In this document: one piece after another, positions 41,987 through 51,888 of the stretch
How positions within the stretch are numbered: the stretch's first letter is position 1
Layout of the letters: each line of letters begins with the position of its first letter
NCBI GenBank assembly: GCA_024349245.1
Contig: JALDNG010000426.1
Span: 94,183 to 158,182 of the forward strand
Direction of reading: 5' to 3'
DNA: 64,000 bases
Source of the DNA: Neodontobutis hainanensis
Taxonomy: Eukaryota > Chordata > Actinopteri > Gobiiformes > Odontobutidae
Translations under genes and position numbers: made by a program
The notes under the pieces: generated by a model
Seen by the model: only the letters and a program-made list of their open reading frames with translations
What the model was told of the DNA's origin: nothing
Databases searched by the model: none

Positions 41987-43652
41987 GTTGAGAATTGGGT
42001 TTCTCTGAGAAAGTGAGTTACTGTTAGATTAAATATTAACTGCAAGGAGAGAGTTACTACTTGAGTGTTATGAAGAAGGAGCGTAAAAATCAAGCAGACT
42101 GTAAAAGAATTTTGAAAATCTGAGTAAGAGATTAACGTAACAGCAGTGTTGTAGTGTTAGTAAGCTGTTAGCGTTAGCATTCCAAATTGACAACTCCTGT
42201 GTAGATAGGAAAGTCACAAAACAAGTCTTAAATTGTTAATCAAGCCAAATTAATCAAATTAAATGCAGGGTTAGCATCAAAGATTTCCAAAAGCAGATGC
42301 AATGTTAATTAAAAATGTCACAATTGTTAGTTAACTCCTATTGTGCATTCAAGGTTGTTAAACACAGGCAGTTATTCTCAAAAGCAATATGGCATTTGCA
42401 AATTTGTGTATTAAAAGAAAAACACATGTATTAACAGAAGCAAAACAGCTTGATAGCAGTTCAGTAGTTGTTATTGAAGCAGAGTAATTCACTTTTTATG
42501 TTTGGTCAATCAGGCTTTTCAGTATCAATGAAAGCTTAAATTATTCAGTTAAGTTCTAAACTTGAATTAGTCACTATTTTAAGGAAAAAGTGTAATTCCG
42601 TTGAGTGACCACCAGAGAGAGACGTAGAGCTCCTCTCAGAGATTTTTGGAAGTTTCGCACTTCTCATACGCTAGGGGGTAGTAGACTTTCTGGAGTCCGT
42701 GGTTTACCACTTCTTTACGCTAGGGGCAGTAGACTCTCTTAAGTCTGTTTTTACCACTTCTTTCCGCTAGGGGGCAGTTGGAACTACAGTGAGTTTGTTT
42801 TCCGGGTGACGTCAGTGTCACGCCCCTTCCAAGACACGGAGTGGAGTCAGCTTTTAGCTTCAGTTCAACTGTAAACTTTGTAGGGGCTGGACCTCTATAC
42901 ACAGCCACTTTACAACACAGCGGCGCTCTGAAAAGCGCAACTTTCCAACACAGCAGTGCTGTGGACAAAACAACGTTTCACAAAGCACTACGTGGGCCAC
43001 GTGGGCCAAGACTTTGTATATACATTTTTGTTGCACAATGCAAACAGGTCCGTTGGCTGTGTGTAACTGGAGTCCTGACGCGGGTAGCTAATCCGTTCAG
43101 AGTTTTCTCCTAACCAAGATTTTAATTCGTCTGACACAATATGAACAAACAATTCACTTGGTTTTACAAGTTTATCTAAATAACTGGAGCGTCACAGATT
43201 ATTTGATATCTTGTATAACACGTGTACAGGATAACTTTTATGTTTAAAGTCTGGAGCATCGCAGATTTAACAGTTATCAGGCCTTTATTAAACTCACGTC
43301 TTCGGACGTGCTTAACAAGAATGCATTCAACAACAGGTTCGGCTCTCTGGCCTTTGTTCACAAACTTTTCTAAGGTTCAGTCTTTCACTGGACAACTTAG
43401 CAAGCTGGCAGAAATGTACGTACGATATTAACTAAGTTTAAAAAGCATGTCTCAGAATGATCAAATATCAGACCGGCTGATATTTTCAAATCTTACGGAC
43501 AATTTCACAAGTGCTTAATATCAAACAACACAACACACATTTTGCTCAAACACATTACTTAGTTTTGTATAAGACATAACTTTCTTAATCCTTCAGCGGA
43601 CAGAGATTTATGTAAAAGGCTTTTAGATGTTAACTTATTTCAGTGTTTACAA
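41987..43652 (-). other. Provirus 5' leader
   Basis: About 1.7 kb between the gag start and the primer-site region has no supported gene. Both strands contain only short chance frames. It holds three tandem CTCF-like motifs at 42,666-42,778. Its length is unusual for a retroviral leader and it may contain packaging signals or later insertions. Confidence 0.6.
42666..42778 (+). promoter_or_regulatory. Three tandem CTCF-like motifs in the leader
   Basis: The phrase 'cgctaggggg' with a following 'cag/tag' occurs at 42,668-42,681, 42,717-42,729 and 42,764-42,777, embedded in a ~48-bp unit that also repeats 'taccacttcttt'. The third, 'ccgctagggggcag', fits the vertebrate CTCF core closely; the other two deviate by one or two bases. 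Confidence 0.5.
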
Positions 43653-43670
43653 GACTGGATCTTCGCACCA
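43653..43670 (-). promoter_or_regulatory. Probable primer binding site
   Basis: On the - strand the 5' LTR end is followed by six bases and then 'tggtgcgaagatccagtc'. A primer site begins TGG because it pairs with the CCA end of a tRNA. I could not assign the tRNA with confidence; the start resembles sites for tRNA-Phe or tRNA-His but mismatches remain. Confidence 0.5.
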
Positions 43671-43676
43671 AAAATA

Positions 43677-45939
43677 TGTAGTGAATATGGTCTTATTAAT
43701 TAATAATTAATATGAATTATGAAAATTAATAATTAATATTTTGTTTATCAAAATATTAATTTATTTTGGGGCACCACCTTAGTTTTAACAGTTCTAAGGA
43801 AACTAATTATGTTTGATAAGTCTCAATCTTGAAGGAAGGAATTCTAACTCGTTTTCGATCCAAATCTGAATTAAACCATGAAACAAGAATGTCTTTATGG
43901 GGTTTTATTAAAGATTATTATGCAGGTTAAAAATATAAATAACAGAGGAGAGGACACAAAGGAATAATCAGGGTAAATGGTGAACATAAAACATTGATTG
44001 GCAATGAGACAATGGTTCAATTCTTATACCTTTGATGGAGCAAGGTAAGTTTAACCATATTTTAAGTGATTTAATCGAAGTGGTCACGGAGCAAAGGGGA
44101 AATTTAAATGGCTTAGCTAAAAGGTAACTATTGAAGGGGTTTTTGAGTAGTGGACGGGAAAAGGTTCTGCTGGGCCTACGGAAGACAATTTACAGTTTTT
44201 ATAACGCCAACATCAGTGTCGATCGTTCACTCACTCTGTCATTTGGTGGGTCGGTACCAGTTGTCCGAGAAGGGAAAGATCCAAAGGTCCACTTTAGAAC
44301 TTCCCGCGCGGGTTAAACTGATGGTTTCCAAGCAACGAGATGGTTATCATGCGTCCACTGCTGCATGGGCCTTGTGGCTCCGTCGTCGGTAAAGCAAGGC
44401 GTTCCGTTATTGTCTTTGAGTGAAAAGGCCTTTGCCAGCAGTCGAGATTAAAGTCTTTAAAAACTGAAGGATCACTGAAAGACTGAAAGAGTCGTCTTTT
44501 CTGGATTTAACGAGGGTTAAATTGTTTAGCGGACTTGTTATAGCGTAAAGAACTACAAAAATTTCCACTTCCGTCGCGTGGTTATGTAGTTTCCGTGAAA
44601 GGTTTTCAAAACAAAAATCGAATGCGTTGAGTCTTTTCAAAGTTCAAAGTTCAAAGTGGAGTTTGTCATTCCAGCCATACACGGAGTACATAGTGAAACG
44701 AAACAACGTTTCCCAGGAAACAAGGTGCTATAAACAAAAACAAAAACCTATATACATAAAGTGCACAGAGTGCAAACAGACAGCACAAGACAGTAACGCA
44801 GACCGGAACACAGTTCAATCTGAAAGTGACTGTAGTGATTGTGTAAGTGACAAACATTTAAAAAATAAAGAATAAAAGGAATGATAATAAAAGCGAATGA
44901 TAGTAAAAAAAAAAAAAAGGATAAAAATTCACGTCTGCATGGTGTTTGCTGCGGGCTAGAAGACTTGAAAGTTTACGAAAGTAAAATAAGTGAGCTTAAA
45001 TTAAGAGCGGGTAAAAAAAAGAGTTAAGCTTAAGGAAGAGCGTAAGAGAAAGCAGAAATTTTAAGAGTACCAGAGTTACAAGAGAGCGATTTCCGGGCTG
45101 GTGGGCCTTTAGTAATCGACGTGAAGAGGGCGTGTTTACACACGTTTGGGGAAAAAGGGTGTTTCCTATAAGTTTGGAGTTTGAAATAAACTTTTGTTCC
45201 ACCAAATAACAAACTTAAGCATATTTTAAAAACCATATTGTTTCTGCATTGTATCATACTTGCATAGGAAATATTTTTACGAATCTTTGAAGACTAAACA
45301 CATATTACATTATTTGTAGTTTAACTGAAAGCAATGTAACAATTTGTTTTATTGTACAATACGACTGTGTGAAGTAGAACAGAGTAGAAGTAGAACATCT
45401 TTAGCTTTCGTTGTCCTGTTGGAGCCTGTTAAGGAAAAATGGTGAAGTTTACACATTTTAATAACAATCTTTAATACACTTTTTATATATCACAAAGTAT
45501 TTTGACTGTAGTTCCGATGCAACGTTGTTTCTCTGCTTATCCAGCAGAGCACACTGTTCAATCAATTTTAGAATCCTGAAACAAAAGGCTTTCCTTTCTG
45601 TTGAGTTGAGAGTCTTATTGCTGCGATATATATCACACGAGATTACCGTGTCAGCTTTTGGTTCTAGCCGCCCGGTCTCCGTGAAGATAGCACATACATT
45701 GTCCTTTGAAGTGTTTCGAAAACAAAGCCGTTAATTTAGTTAACTTCTCCATGAACTTTCTTAACACAAAATCGAGCATCTGGTCCAGATTAGCACAGAG
45801 TTGCTAATCGAATCTCCTCAGTCTGAATAAACAAAAAGGGAAGAGGTTTTTAAGAGTTCAGAGGTGTAAATTCTTTATGACTCTGAAAGGTGTTACTGGT
45901 GGTACTGTGTTCCTGGTGGTACTGTGCGACATCACTACA
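43677..45939 (-). repeat. Middle LTR (5' LTR of provirus 1 and 3' LTR of copy 2)
   Basis: Starts 'TGTAGTGA' and ends 'TCACTACA', and aligns with 30,067-32,038. It is longer because of a ~280-bp insertion at about 44,638-44,920. Internal provirus sequence adjoins on both sides: the leader side to the left and a polypurine tract plus env to the right. This is the layout produced by recombination between proviruses. Confidence 0.85.
44638..44920 (+). mobile_element. SINE-like insertion in the middle LTR
   Basis: The insert begins 'ttcaaagttcaaagttcaaag', contains 'gtcattccagccatacac' and 'gaaacgaaacaacgtttccc', and ends in an A-rich tail (44,908-44,921). Similar sequence is common in fish genomes, to my knowledge. 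It is absent from the other LTR. I cannot name the family. Confidence 0.55.
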
Positions 45940-46372
45940 GTCCCCCCTTTCGGCAGAAGGCAGATTCCAATGTCTTGTGCCGACTCCATCCTTGAAGTAT
46001 CAAGACCAGGAAGCAAGTCACACGTTAAAGACAGAGTTTGGCGTTATAACATGTGTAATAATGGGAGCATGGTTAGGGAAACAAATGTATTTAAGAGTAA
46101 AAGGTTTTTTCACTTGGGCTGCAATAAGTCGTTAGCTAACGGAGGTAAATTAAGTTTATCACTTAAGGTGGACTTAATGGAAATAAAAGAACAATAGAGT
46201 GATTTCATTTTAAATGGGTTTAGAGTTTATTAAATTGTTGATAATAAGAGAACACACATTAAATGATAATTACTTTAAAGGGACATTGCATGCATTTTAG
46301 GGGTAAGGGTAGTCATAAAAGTTACATGAGGTATATATTGGTTATATTGAACATACATAACAACATAGCACA

Positions 46373-47852
46373 TTATACTGAATCTGTCAACCTCAGTATT
46401 CCTGGGGTTGGTTCGGATTCTTCAGAAACAGAGAGATCTTGGTTGAATACATCGGCTTCAGGGGGTAATGGACTACCTGCAATTTTTTCTCTATTCCCAG
46501 GACGGCGACGCACGATTCGTGCAACGCCCTGAGTACAGCGGTTTAAACGGGTTTTAAGGCGTTTTACGCTTCTAAGAAGCACGATGGTGATAATGATGGC
46601 CATGAAGTAACCTATTCCTACTGTGGCTGCAAGAACAGTGTTGGGAGTTGACCAGGCGTACATAATGGGTTGGATAGGGGCTTGTTGTTTTTGTTCTATT
46701 TCCTTTAACACATTGTCAATGGTTCTGCTACCTTCAAATTGGATTTGATTGAGTGTAGAAGGGTGTAATTCGAGAGAATGGGTTGATATTTCCATTTCAC
46801 TCTCGTATTGGTCAGCGTTAAAGTGGTACAAGGCGACGTCCCCAATGTGAAGGATTGCATTTTGGGGTACACCTACCCAGAAAGTTTGGTCGGGCAAGTT
46901 AACACGGGATGAGGCGTCGTGCTGATCGTAAGTCAGCATTCCGTCTGGAAGAGGGGTGTTTACTAGCCAGCGGTTACCGATCTCTGCTTGAGTGACAGTA
47001 ACTTGGTGGCGAGCCGTGATTGTCGTTGGACATCTGGCTTGAGGGCTCATGGGCTTAAGGCCACAGATCCCGTCCGTGTTGTCCCAAACAAAGGGTTTAC
47101 TGGGACACAGGTAGTGCATGTCCTTGGTTAGGGTGCACATGCGTAAATTAGGGGCCAGGTACAAATCTGGATTGGCATCATGGTATGCCACTACTGAAGG
47201 AGTGTGCACTTTAACGTGCATGTCTCAGTGCCAGGACCCGACATTTACGACGTCTTTAAGACGATAGATGTTCTGGGCATCGATGACAGGCAGATTGCTA
47301 ATAAAGGCCATTTCCCAGAACTCTGGGTTTACGTAAATGTTTACAGCACTACCTAGGGTGTACGCTAAATGGGCCTGAAGTGGTCTTACAAGATCTCTAG
47401 TGGCGGTTCTAAGAAGGGATTGCACTAACGACAGAGGGATAAGGTACGGGGGAATTCTACCCATGGCTAGGCTGACCACTGAAGAGCCGATGTCTCTGAG
47501 CATGTCGTTCATCAGTGAGGTGACTAGGTGTGTGTGTACGTAGTCAACCTGAAAGATGGCCAGAAGCTAGTCTACAACTCGTAGGGTTTTATTCAGAGCC
47601 TCACTTTGAGTGCTTACCACCAACAGTGTCCTTCAATGTTTTCCCTGCCGTTTGGAGTTGCCGTTGTTGCTGAAGGATCTGTGCCCTGATGTCAGGGATT
47701 TCAGCCTGTAATTCTGAGACATGTCTTTTGATTGTGGAAATGCTAACCGTATTGACTGTTGACAACCCGAGGTTAAACAAATTACCCACAGCTGCAACAA
47801 AAAATCCCATGCACGTAAGGCTGGTGATCAGGAGGAGTATCGTCCACATCAT
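46373..47852 (-). pseudogene. env: env of the second copy, deleted
   Basis: A 282-residue frame (46,373-47,221) covers the membrane-proximal part and anchor ('IGYFMAIIITIVLL') and has several Cys residues ('MCTLTKDMHYLCP', 'DGICGLKPM'). Frames 47,225-47,512 and 47,601-47,852 cover the central and fusion regions. The last runs from the signal-like 'MMWTILLLITSL' directly into 'FFVAAVGNLFNLG', so about 100 residues, including the basic cleavage site, are deleted. Stops separate the frames. The C-terminal kilobase is nearly identical to provirus 1. Confidence 0.75.
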
Positions 47853-48005
47853 CCTGGTGAGTGAGTGAGTGAACTTTTTAACAATTGATTTATTGACAGA
47901 AAATTGTCAGGATCTGTGTTTGTCTGTCTGTGTGTCTCCCCCTCCCCTCTGTGCTCTCCTCAGCTGGGCAGGGCAGTCGGCACAACTGCAACCACTTACA
48001 ACTTT

Positions 48006-48930
48006 AGCCGATACACCACCGGGAGCATCTTGTTGACAATGGCTTATGGCCCCACCCAACACGGGAGGAATTTCCGCGTCAGTCGATCTGTACCACCGCT
48101 CGTTTAGCCGGTGAGTTGGCTATACATGTAGTACCACACATCTCCCACCTGCAGTTCATCCCTAGACCTTTGGTCATAATAGGCCTTCTGCACTTTTGCC
48201 TAGTTTTTCCTGGGAAAAGGCGAAGGATGGTTCTGAGGCGTGAGATCAGTCATGTATTGTGTGTGGTGTAGGCCATAGCAATGTTAGCCTCTCCTGGCTG
48301 ATACAGTAAGTGTAGGCTGGAGCATCATCTGCCTACCGGTCAACATGTGTGGTGTGGCTCTGATAGCCATCAGGCCCAAGGGCAGTTTGCCGGCCCAATC
48401 TCGGTGACTGGACGCGACATTTCTTTAATATTGCCAATCACCGTTCGGTTTGCACGTTCTACTTGGTCTGGGACTGGGGGGAAGGGGGGGCTGACATGGA
48501 AGTTCGCTTTCATGCCCATGGTTTGCCACAGTTGTCCCATTACCTCAGCTGTGAAGTGAGTTCCACGGTCAGAATTGCCATTACAATGTAGGCCAAATCT
48601 GGAGAACACGCGTTTCATGAGTACAAAGGCTGCAGTCTGTGCCGTGTCATTTGGGGCTGGAAGTCCTTCCACCCATTTAGTGAAGGCACAGGTGACCATT
48701 AGAATGTATTTGTTGCCCTTTGTTGATTTAGTCAGGGGGTCCCATCCAATCGATTTGGAGATCAGACCACGGGAATGAGATGCCCCTTCTTTGTAAGGGT
48801 GCACGGTAGAGTGGTCTTGTCGGTTAAAACGGGCAGCATACTAAACAGCCTTTGATGTAATCTGCCACGTCCATTTGCATATGTGGCCAGTAGGCCACTT
48901 GTTGGAGTGCCTGGTGTGTTGCGCGCACAT
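48006..48930 (-). pseudogene. pol (IN): Integrase fragment of the second copy
   Basis: The frame 48,370-48,804 contains '[19 protein letters not shown]', '[11 protein letters not shown]' and '[13 protein letters not shown]', covering the second and third acidic positions of the core. The first ('QIDWMGP' in copy 1) is altered to 'SIGWDPL'. Degraded GPY/F sequence lies near 48,010-48,060. Frame breaks and a truncation at about 48,930 inactivate it. Confidence 0.75.
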
Positions 48931-49326
48931 AGGTGGGCTGAGAAGCTGAGTCGTGCGTAATTTGTGTATGTACAAATTACGAGCCGTTTGATCTGCATGG
49001 CCACTGTCAATTGGAGGGTTATGAGTACGGCTGCAATCTCCTCATATTGTGAGGATTGGGATCCTAACTGAAATTTGTGTGGCTCAGAGGGAGTGTCATT
49101 GAGCCATACTATGCCTGCACCGGCAAGGACCAGAGCTTCATGGTGAAAACAGCATCCATCGACATAAGCAGTGGTCATGTCTTTGCATACGTTAGCAAAG
49201 TAATGGTGGTGTGTTGGTACAGTGGAGGTGTATTCGTTTGGTGGGATGGCTGTGGTAATTGCGCATTGTTGGCATGCGGCAAGCTCCATGCCTAAATAAG
49301 ACTTGTGGTTTTGGGCATAGCGTATT
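48930..49326 (-). pseudogene. pol (RH): RNase H fragment of the second copy
   Basis: Contains 'MTTAYVDGCCF', 'SSQYEEIAAVL' and 'LVICT', after which a deletion joins it to 'NYARLSFSAHL'. The Asp of 'TDS' is lost at the deletion junction. The copy ends just beyond 'GMELAACQQC' at 49,326. Confidence 0.75.
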
Positions 49327-49329
49327 TTT

Positions 49330-49437
49330 TTTTCCCCATTTGTGTCATTTTGAGAAAGATCAGGTCACATTGGATGGTGATTTTAGGCAGAAAGGTGAGA
49401 AATTCCCAAGGGTTCAAATACATTTTCCATGCCACTG
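49330..49437 (-). mobile_element. Possible mariner-type transposon end
   Basis: The stretch ends 'gttcaaatacattttccatgccactgta', whose reverse complement begins 'tacagtggcatgg', similar to the terminal sequence of a common fish Tc1/mariner-like family. It abuts the truncation point of the second provirus copy. No transposase is present. Confidence 0.4.
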
Positions 49438-49649
49438 TATTTGGTGAAGTGTGGTTGTACAAAACCCAAAGACAATGGATAGGACGGAAAAAAGGACACA
49501 CGCGCACATGCACACACTTTTGTTAGCTACCGCATAAATTACTGCAATGTGCTTAATGTAGGAGCAGGAAACTGGTCTTTTTTGTTCGTGAGATCATTAT
49601 AAATGACATAAGGGCAAGACACGAGGTAAATGTGCACTGAAAAAGAAAC

Positions 49650-49719
49650 GCTGTGTGGTTCAGTGGTAGAATTATCATCTGCCACGCGGGAGGCCCGGGT
49701 TTGTTTCCCGGCTAATGCA
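49650..49719 (+). pseudogene. tRNA-Gly(GCC) pseudogene
   Basis: The 70 bases follow a tRNA-Gly(GCC) gene from end to end: 'gtggttcagtggtagaatt' (D arm), 'ctgccacgcgggaggcccggg' region with anticodon GCC, and a 3' end 'taatgca'. The T loop reads 'gtttgtttc' instead of 'gttcgattc', breaking box B, and the acceptor stem pairs poorly, so I call it a pseudogene. Confidence 0.8.
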
Positions 49720-49811
49720 GGTTTACTCTTATGGTTTCTTACAAGGTGGCTACAGTCTCATTGCCTGACTCAGGTTGGCTAGCGTTTAAACTGCACAGGA
49801 GATTCAAGTCT

Positions 49812-49912
49812 CATAATAGGGTGCACGTGGTAGCGTGTTTAGCACTCCTGTCTCATAACCAGAAGGTCACGAGTTCAAAACCTGGCTTACTCACATTTCT
49901 CGGCCGACTTTG
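49812..49912 (+). mobile_element. tRNA-derived SINE, copy 3, head
   Basis: Box A-like 'ggtagcgtgtttagcactcc' and box B-like 'gagttcaaaacc' are followed by 'ctcggccgac', as in the copy at 7,521. The body and tail of the same SINE resume at about 51,892; a LINE lies between. Confidence 0.75.
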
Positions 49913-51242
49913 GTGAGAATAATAATAAACTTTATTTTATATAGCGTCTTTAAATGGGAATCTCAAAGCACTTTACATACACTTACATACATATAAAATT
50001 AAAAGATACACAAAACAATAAAATCAATTAAAAGCCAAACTAAAACAAGCAAGAATAATAAAATGAGTCACATAAAAGCTATCCTAAAATAGTACGTTTT
50101 AAGTAATGATTTAAAAAGACTAAAAGATTCTGCATTCCTAATCTCAGGGCAGGGAATTCCACAATTTAGGAGCCAAGGAGGAAAAAGCCCAATCACCCAT
50201 AGTTTTTAACCGTGTTTTTTGGACAGTTAAGAGACCAGCTTCAGAGGAGCGTAGTGCGCGTGAGGGAGTGTAGAGAGTTAAAAGTTCACACAAATATTGA
50301 GGGGCCAGATTATTCAAGGCCTTATGTGAGCATGAGAATTTTAAAATCAATACGAGAACTAACAGGAAGCCAGTGTAATTTTTCAAGGATCGGTGTGATG
50401 TGCTCCCTTGCACTGGTTCCTGTTAAAATTCTGGCAGCTGAATTTTGTACCAACTGCAGCTTATTTAGGGTAGCTTTAGAGACTCCAGCCAGCAATGCCT
50501 TACAATAATCAATGCGTGAAAACACAAAGGTGTTGATTAACTTCTCAGCCACAGAGCAAGTCAACATGGGGCGTAGTCTGGCAATGTTTCTAAGATGAAA
50601 AAATTATGCTTTGACAGTGTTACGGACATGAAGGTCGAATGTTAAGTTGGCATCAAATATCACCCCCAGATTTTTTAGTTTGGAATAGTAAAGCAGAGCC
50701 ATCCACACTCAAAGATATGGACTCTGCTTTACGTAGTTGATGAGGTGAGCCAATAAGCATCACTTCAGTTTTGTCACTGTTAAGACAGAGAAAATTTTCA
50801 GACATCCATTTTTTTAATCTCAGTAAAACATTGTGAAAGAAGAGACACAGGCATATTGTCATCAGGTTTTGAATGTATGTAAATCTGAGTGTCATCAGCA
50901 TAAAAGTGGAAGTTAACTCCAAGAGTTCTTAAAAGTTGGCCAAGTGGAAAAATATAAATATTAAAAAGTAAGGGTCCCAGAATTGATCCTTGAGGGACTC
51001 CAGAATGCACCCCACTGACCTCAGATTTACAATCACCCATCACAACAAACTGCATGCGTTCAGAGAGGTAAGATTTAAACCACTTTAATGCAGAATCAGA
51101 AACTCCAAAAACAGTCTCTAAACGGGTTATTAAAATGGAGTGATCTATAGTGTCAAAGGCGGCACTAAGATCAAGAAGGATCAGTATAGATAGATTTCCA
51201 GAATCAGAAGCCATTAACAAGTCATTAGTGACCTTAACTAAC

Positions 51243-51712
51243 TGATATCAAGTAAGTTTATTTCAGTGTATGCTTTTTCTGTCTGACTGTGGAATGTAAC
51301 TCTACAGGATGTATTTAGGCTAATTGACTGGAATGTTAGGAACAGACATGGGTCATAAAGGCTGACCCCAGGCTAACTGAGTTTAGGGCTCATTTCCTGT
51401 ATTAGCCCTCCCTTAAATGAATTAAGATGTCATGTGGAGAGAGGTCAAGATGTCATGTGGAGAGAGGTCAAGATGTCATGTGGAGAGAGGTCAAGATGTC
51501 ATGTGAACCAAAGATATGTCGATGTCTCACCATATAGGAAGACAGTTAAATGTAAACCAGATGTTGTTTGTTGAAAGGTATATAAAGGCAGTGCTTTTTA
51601 TGTACGGGGTTCAGTCTCTGCTTGGCAGCCACTGATCCCAGATCTGAAATAAACCTGAGTGTGATCCAACCTATCGGCTTTGCAACAATTCTTGATTCTC
51701 TGCGTGACAACA
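51243..51712 (+). mobile_element. Solo LTR, 470 bp, with 5-bp target duplication
   Basis: The element begins 'tgatatca' and ends 'gtgacaaca' (TG..CA) and is flanked on both sides by 'ctaac' (51,238-51,242 and 51,713-51,717). Removing it restores continuous LINE sequence. It has a TATA box ('tatataaagg', 51,579-51,588) and an AATAAA signal (51,648-51,653), and a 23-bp unit repeated about 3.5 times in U3 (51,425-51,505). It is unrelated to the 2-kb provirus LTRs. A 5-bp duplication fits a retrovirus or Gypsy integrase. Confidence 0.9.
51425..51505 (+). repeat. 23-bp tandem repeat in the solo LTR U3
   Basis: The unit 'agatgtcatgtggagagaggtca' is repeated three times, with a fourth partial copy ending 'catgtga'. 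The position upstream of the TATA box is where retroviral enhancer repeats lie. Confidence 0.9.
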
Positions 51713-51888
51713 CTAACGCTGTTTCAGTGCTGCGAAACTTACGGAAACCAGACTGAAGTGGCTCAAAAAGATTGTTAGAGTGAAGATGAGAAAGTAGTTG
51801 AGAAGCCACTGTTTGTTCTAAAATTTTTGCGAGGAATGGAAGATTAGAGATGGGACGAAAATCATTAAGATTATCAAAGTCCACGTAC

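Larger units (their letters stand above)
30067..45939 (-). mobile_element. Endogenous retrovirus, full-length but mutated (lokiretrovirus-like)
   Basis: The provirus reads right to left: 5' LTR (43,677-45,939), a primer-site-like sequence, a 1.7-kb leader, gag, protease, RT, RNase H, integrase, env, polypurine tract and 3' LTR (30,067-32,038). Both LTRs begin 'tgtagtga' and end 'tcactaca', so the ends are perfect short inverted repeats. All genes carry stops or frameshifts. RT with a connection domain plus a second RNase H, and an env gene, place it with Retroviridae rather than plain Gypsy elements. The F-like Env recalls the lokiretroviruses described in fish and other lower vertebrates; this assignment is from memory and motif reading. 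No host target duplication can be checked, because a second copy abuts the right LTR. Confidence 0.8.
45940..49326 (-). mobile_element. Second, deleted provirus copy in tandem
   Basis: Going right from the shared LTR: polypurine tract, env, integrase and RNase H fragments in the same orientation as provirus 1. Two large deletions are evident: most of the leader half of env (about 47,800-48,000, with foreign ~100 bp inserted) and the junction of integrase with RNase H (near 48,930). The copy ends at 49,326, at the point equivalent to about 36,600 in provirus 1. RT, protease and gag are missing. Confidence 0.85.
50144..51880 (-). pseudogene. L2-clade reverse transcriptase, frameshifted and interrupted
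   Basis: RT blocks in order on the - strand: 'RPISNLPFLAKILEQ' and 'FEPLQSGFRKFRSTETAL' (51,730-51,870), then after the solo LTR 'LLDLSAAFDTIDHS' , 'GVPQGSILGPLLFNIYI' and 'FYADDTQIYIHS' (50,798-51,220). 'NFLCLNSDKTEVMLIG' (50,653-50,922) follows, then 'SRIDYCKALLAGV', 'VQNSAARIL' and 'LHWLPV' (50,322-50,567). The catalytic aspartates are intact. Frame breaks occur near 50,640 and 50,800. Confidence 0.85.
49914..51888 (-). mobile_element. L2-clade LINE inserted in the SINE, itself split by a solo LTR
   Basis: The 3' end is at 49,914 with a typical LINE tail ('ctttattttatatagcg', 'caaagcactttacat'). Moving right on the - strand are the C-terminal RT region, the palm and then the fingers. A 470-bp solo LTR occupies 51,243-51,712. 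Beyond it the LINE continues to about 51,888, where SINE sequence resumes. The 5' end is truncated in the RT. Confidence 0.8.

Noticed and set aside
30067..45939. Foamy virus (spumavirus) provirus
   Set aside because: Gag with coiled coil and no zinc knuckle fits, but the env is only ~600 residues with an F-like fusion subunit, and the protease-RT layout and GPY/F integrase do not point to spumaviruses.
30067..45939. Plain Gypsy (Metaviridae) element
   Set aside because: A degenerate connection followed by a second, complete RNase H is a vertebrate retrovirus trait, and an env is present.
49650..49719. Functional tRNA-Gly gene
   Set aside because: Box B/T loop is changed (gtttgtttc) and the acceptor stem pairs badly.
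51425..51505. CRISPR array
   Set aside because: Contiguous 23-bp tandem units with no spacers inside an LTR U3, in a vertebrate genome.
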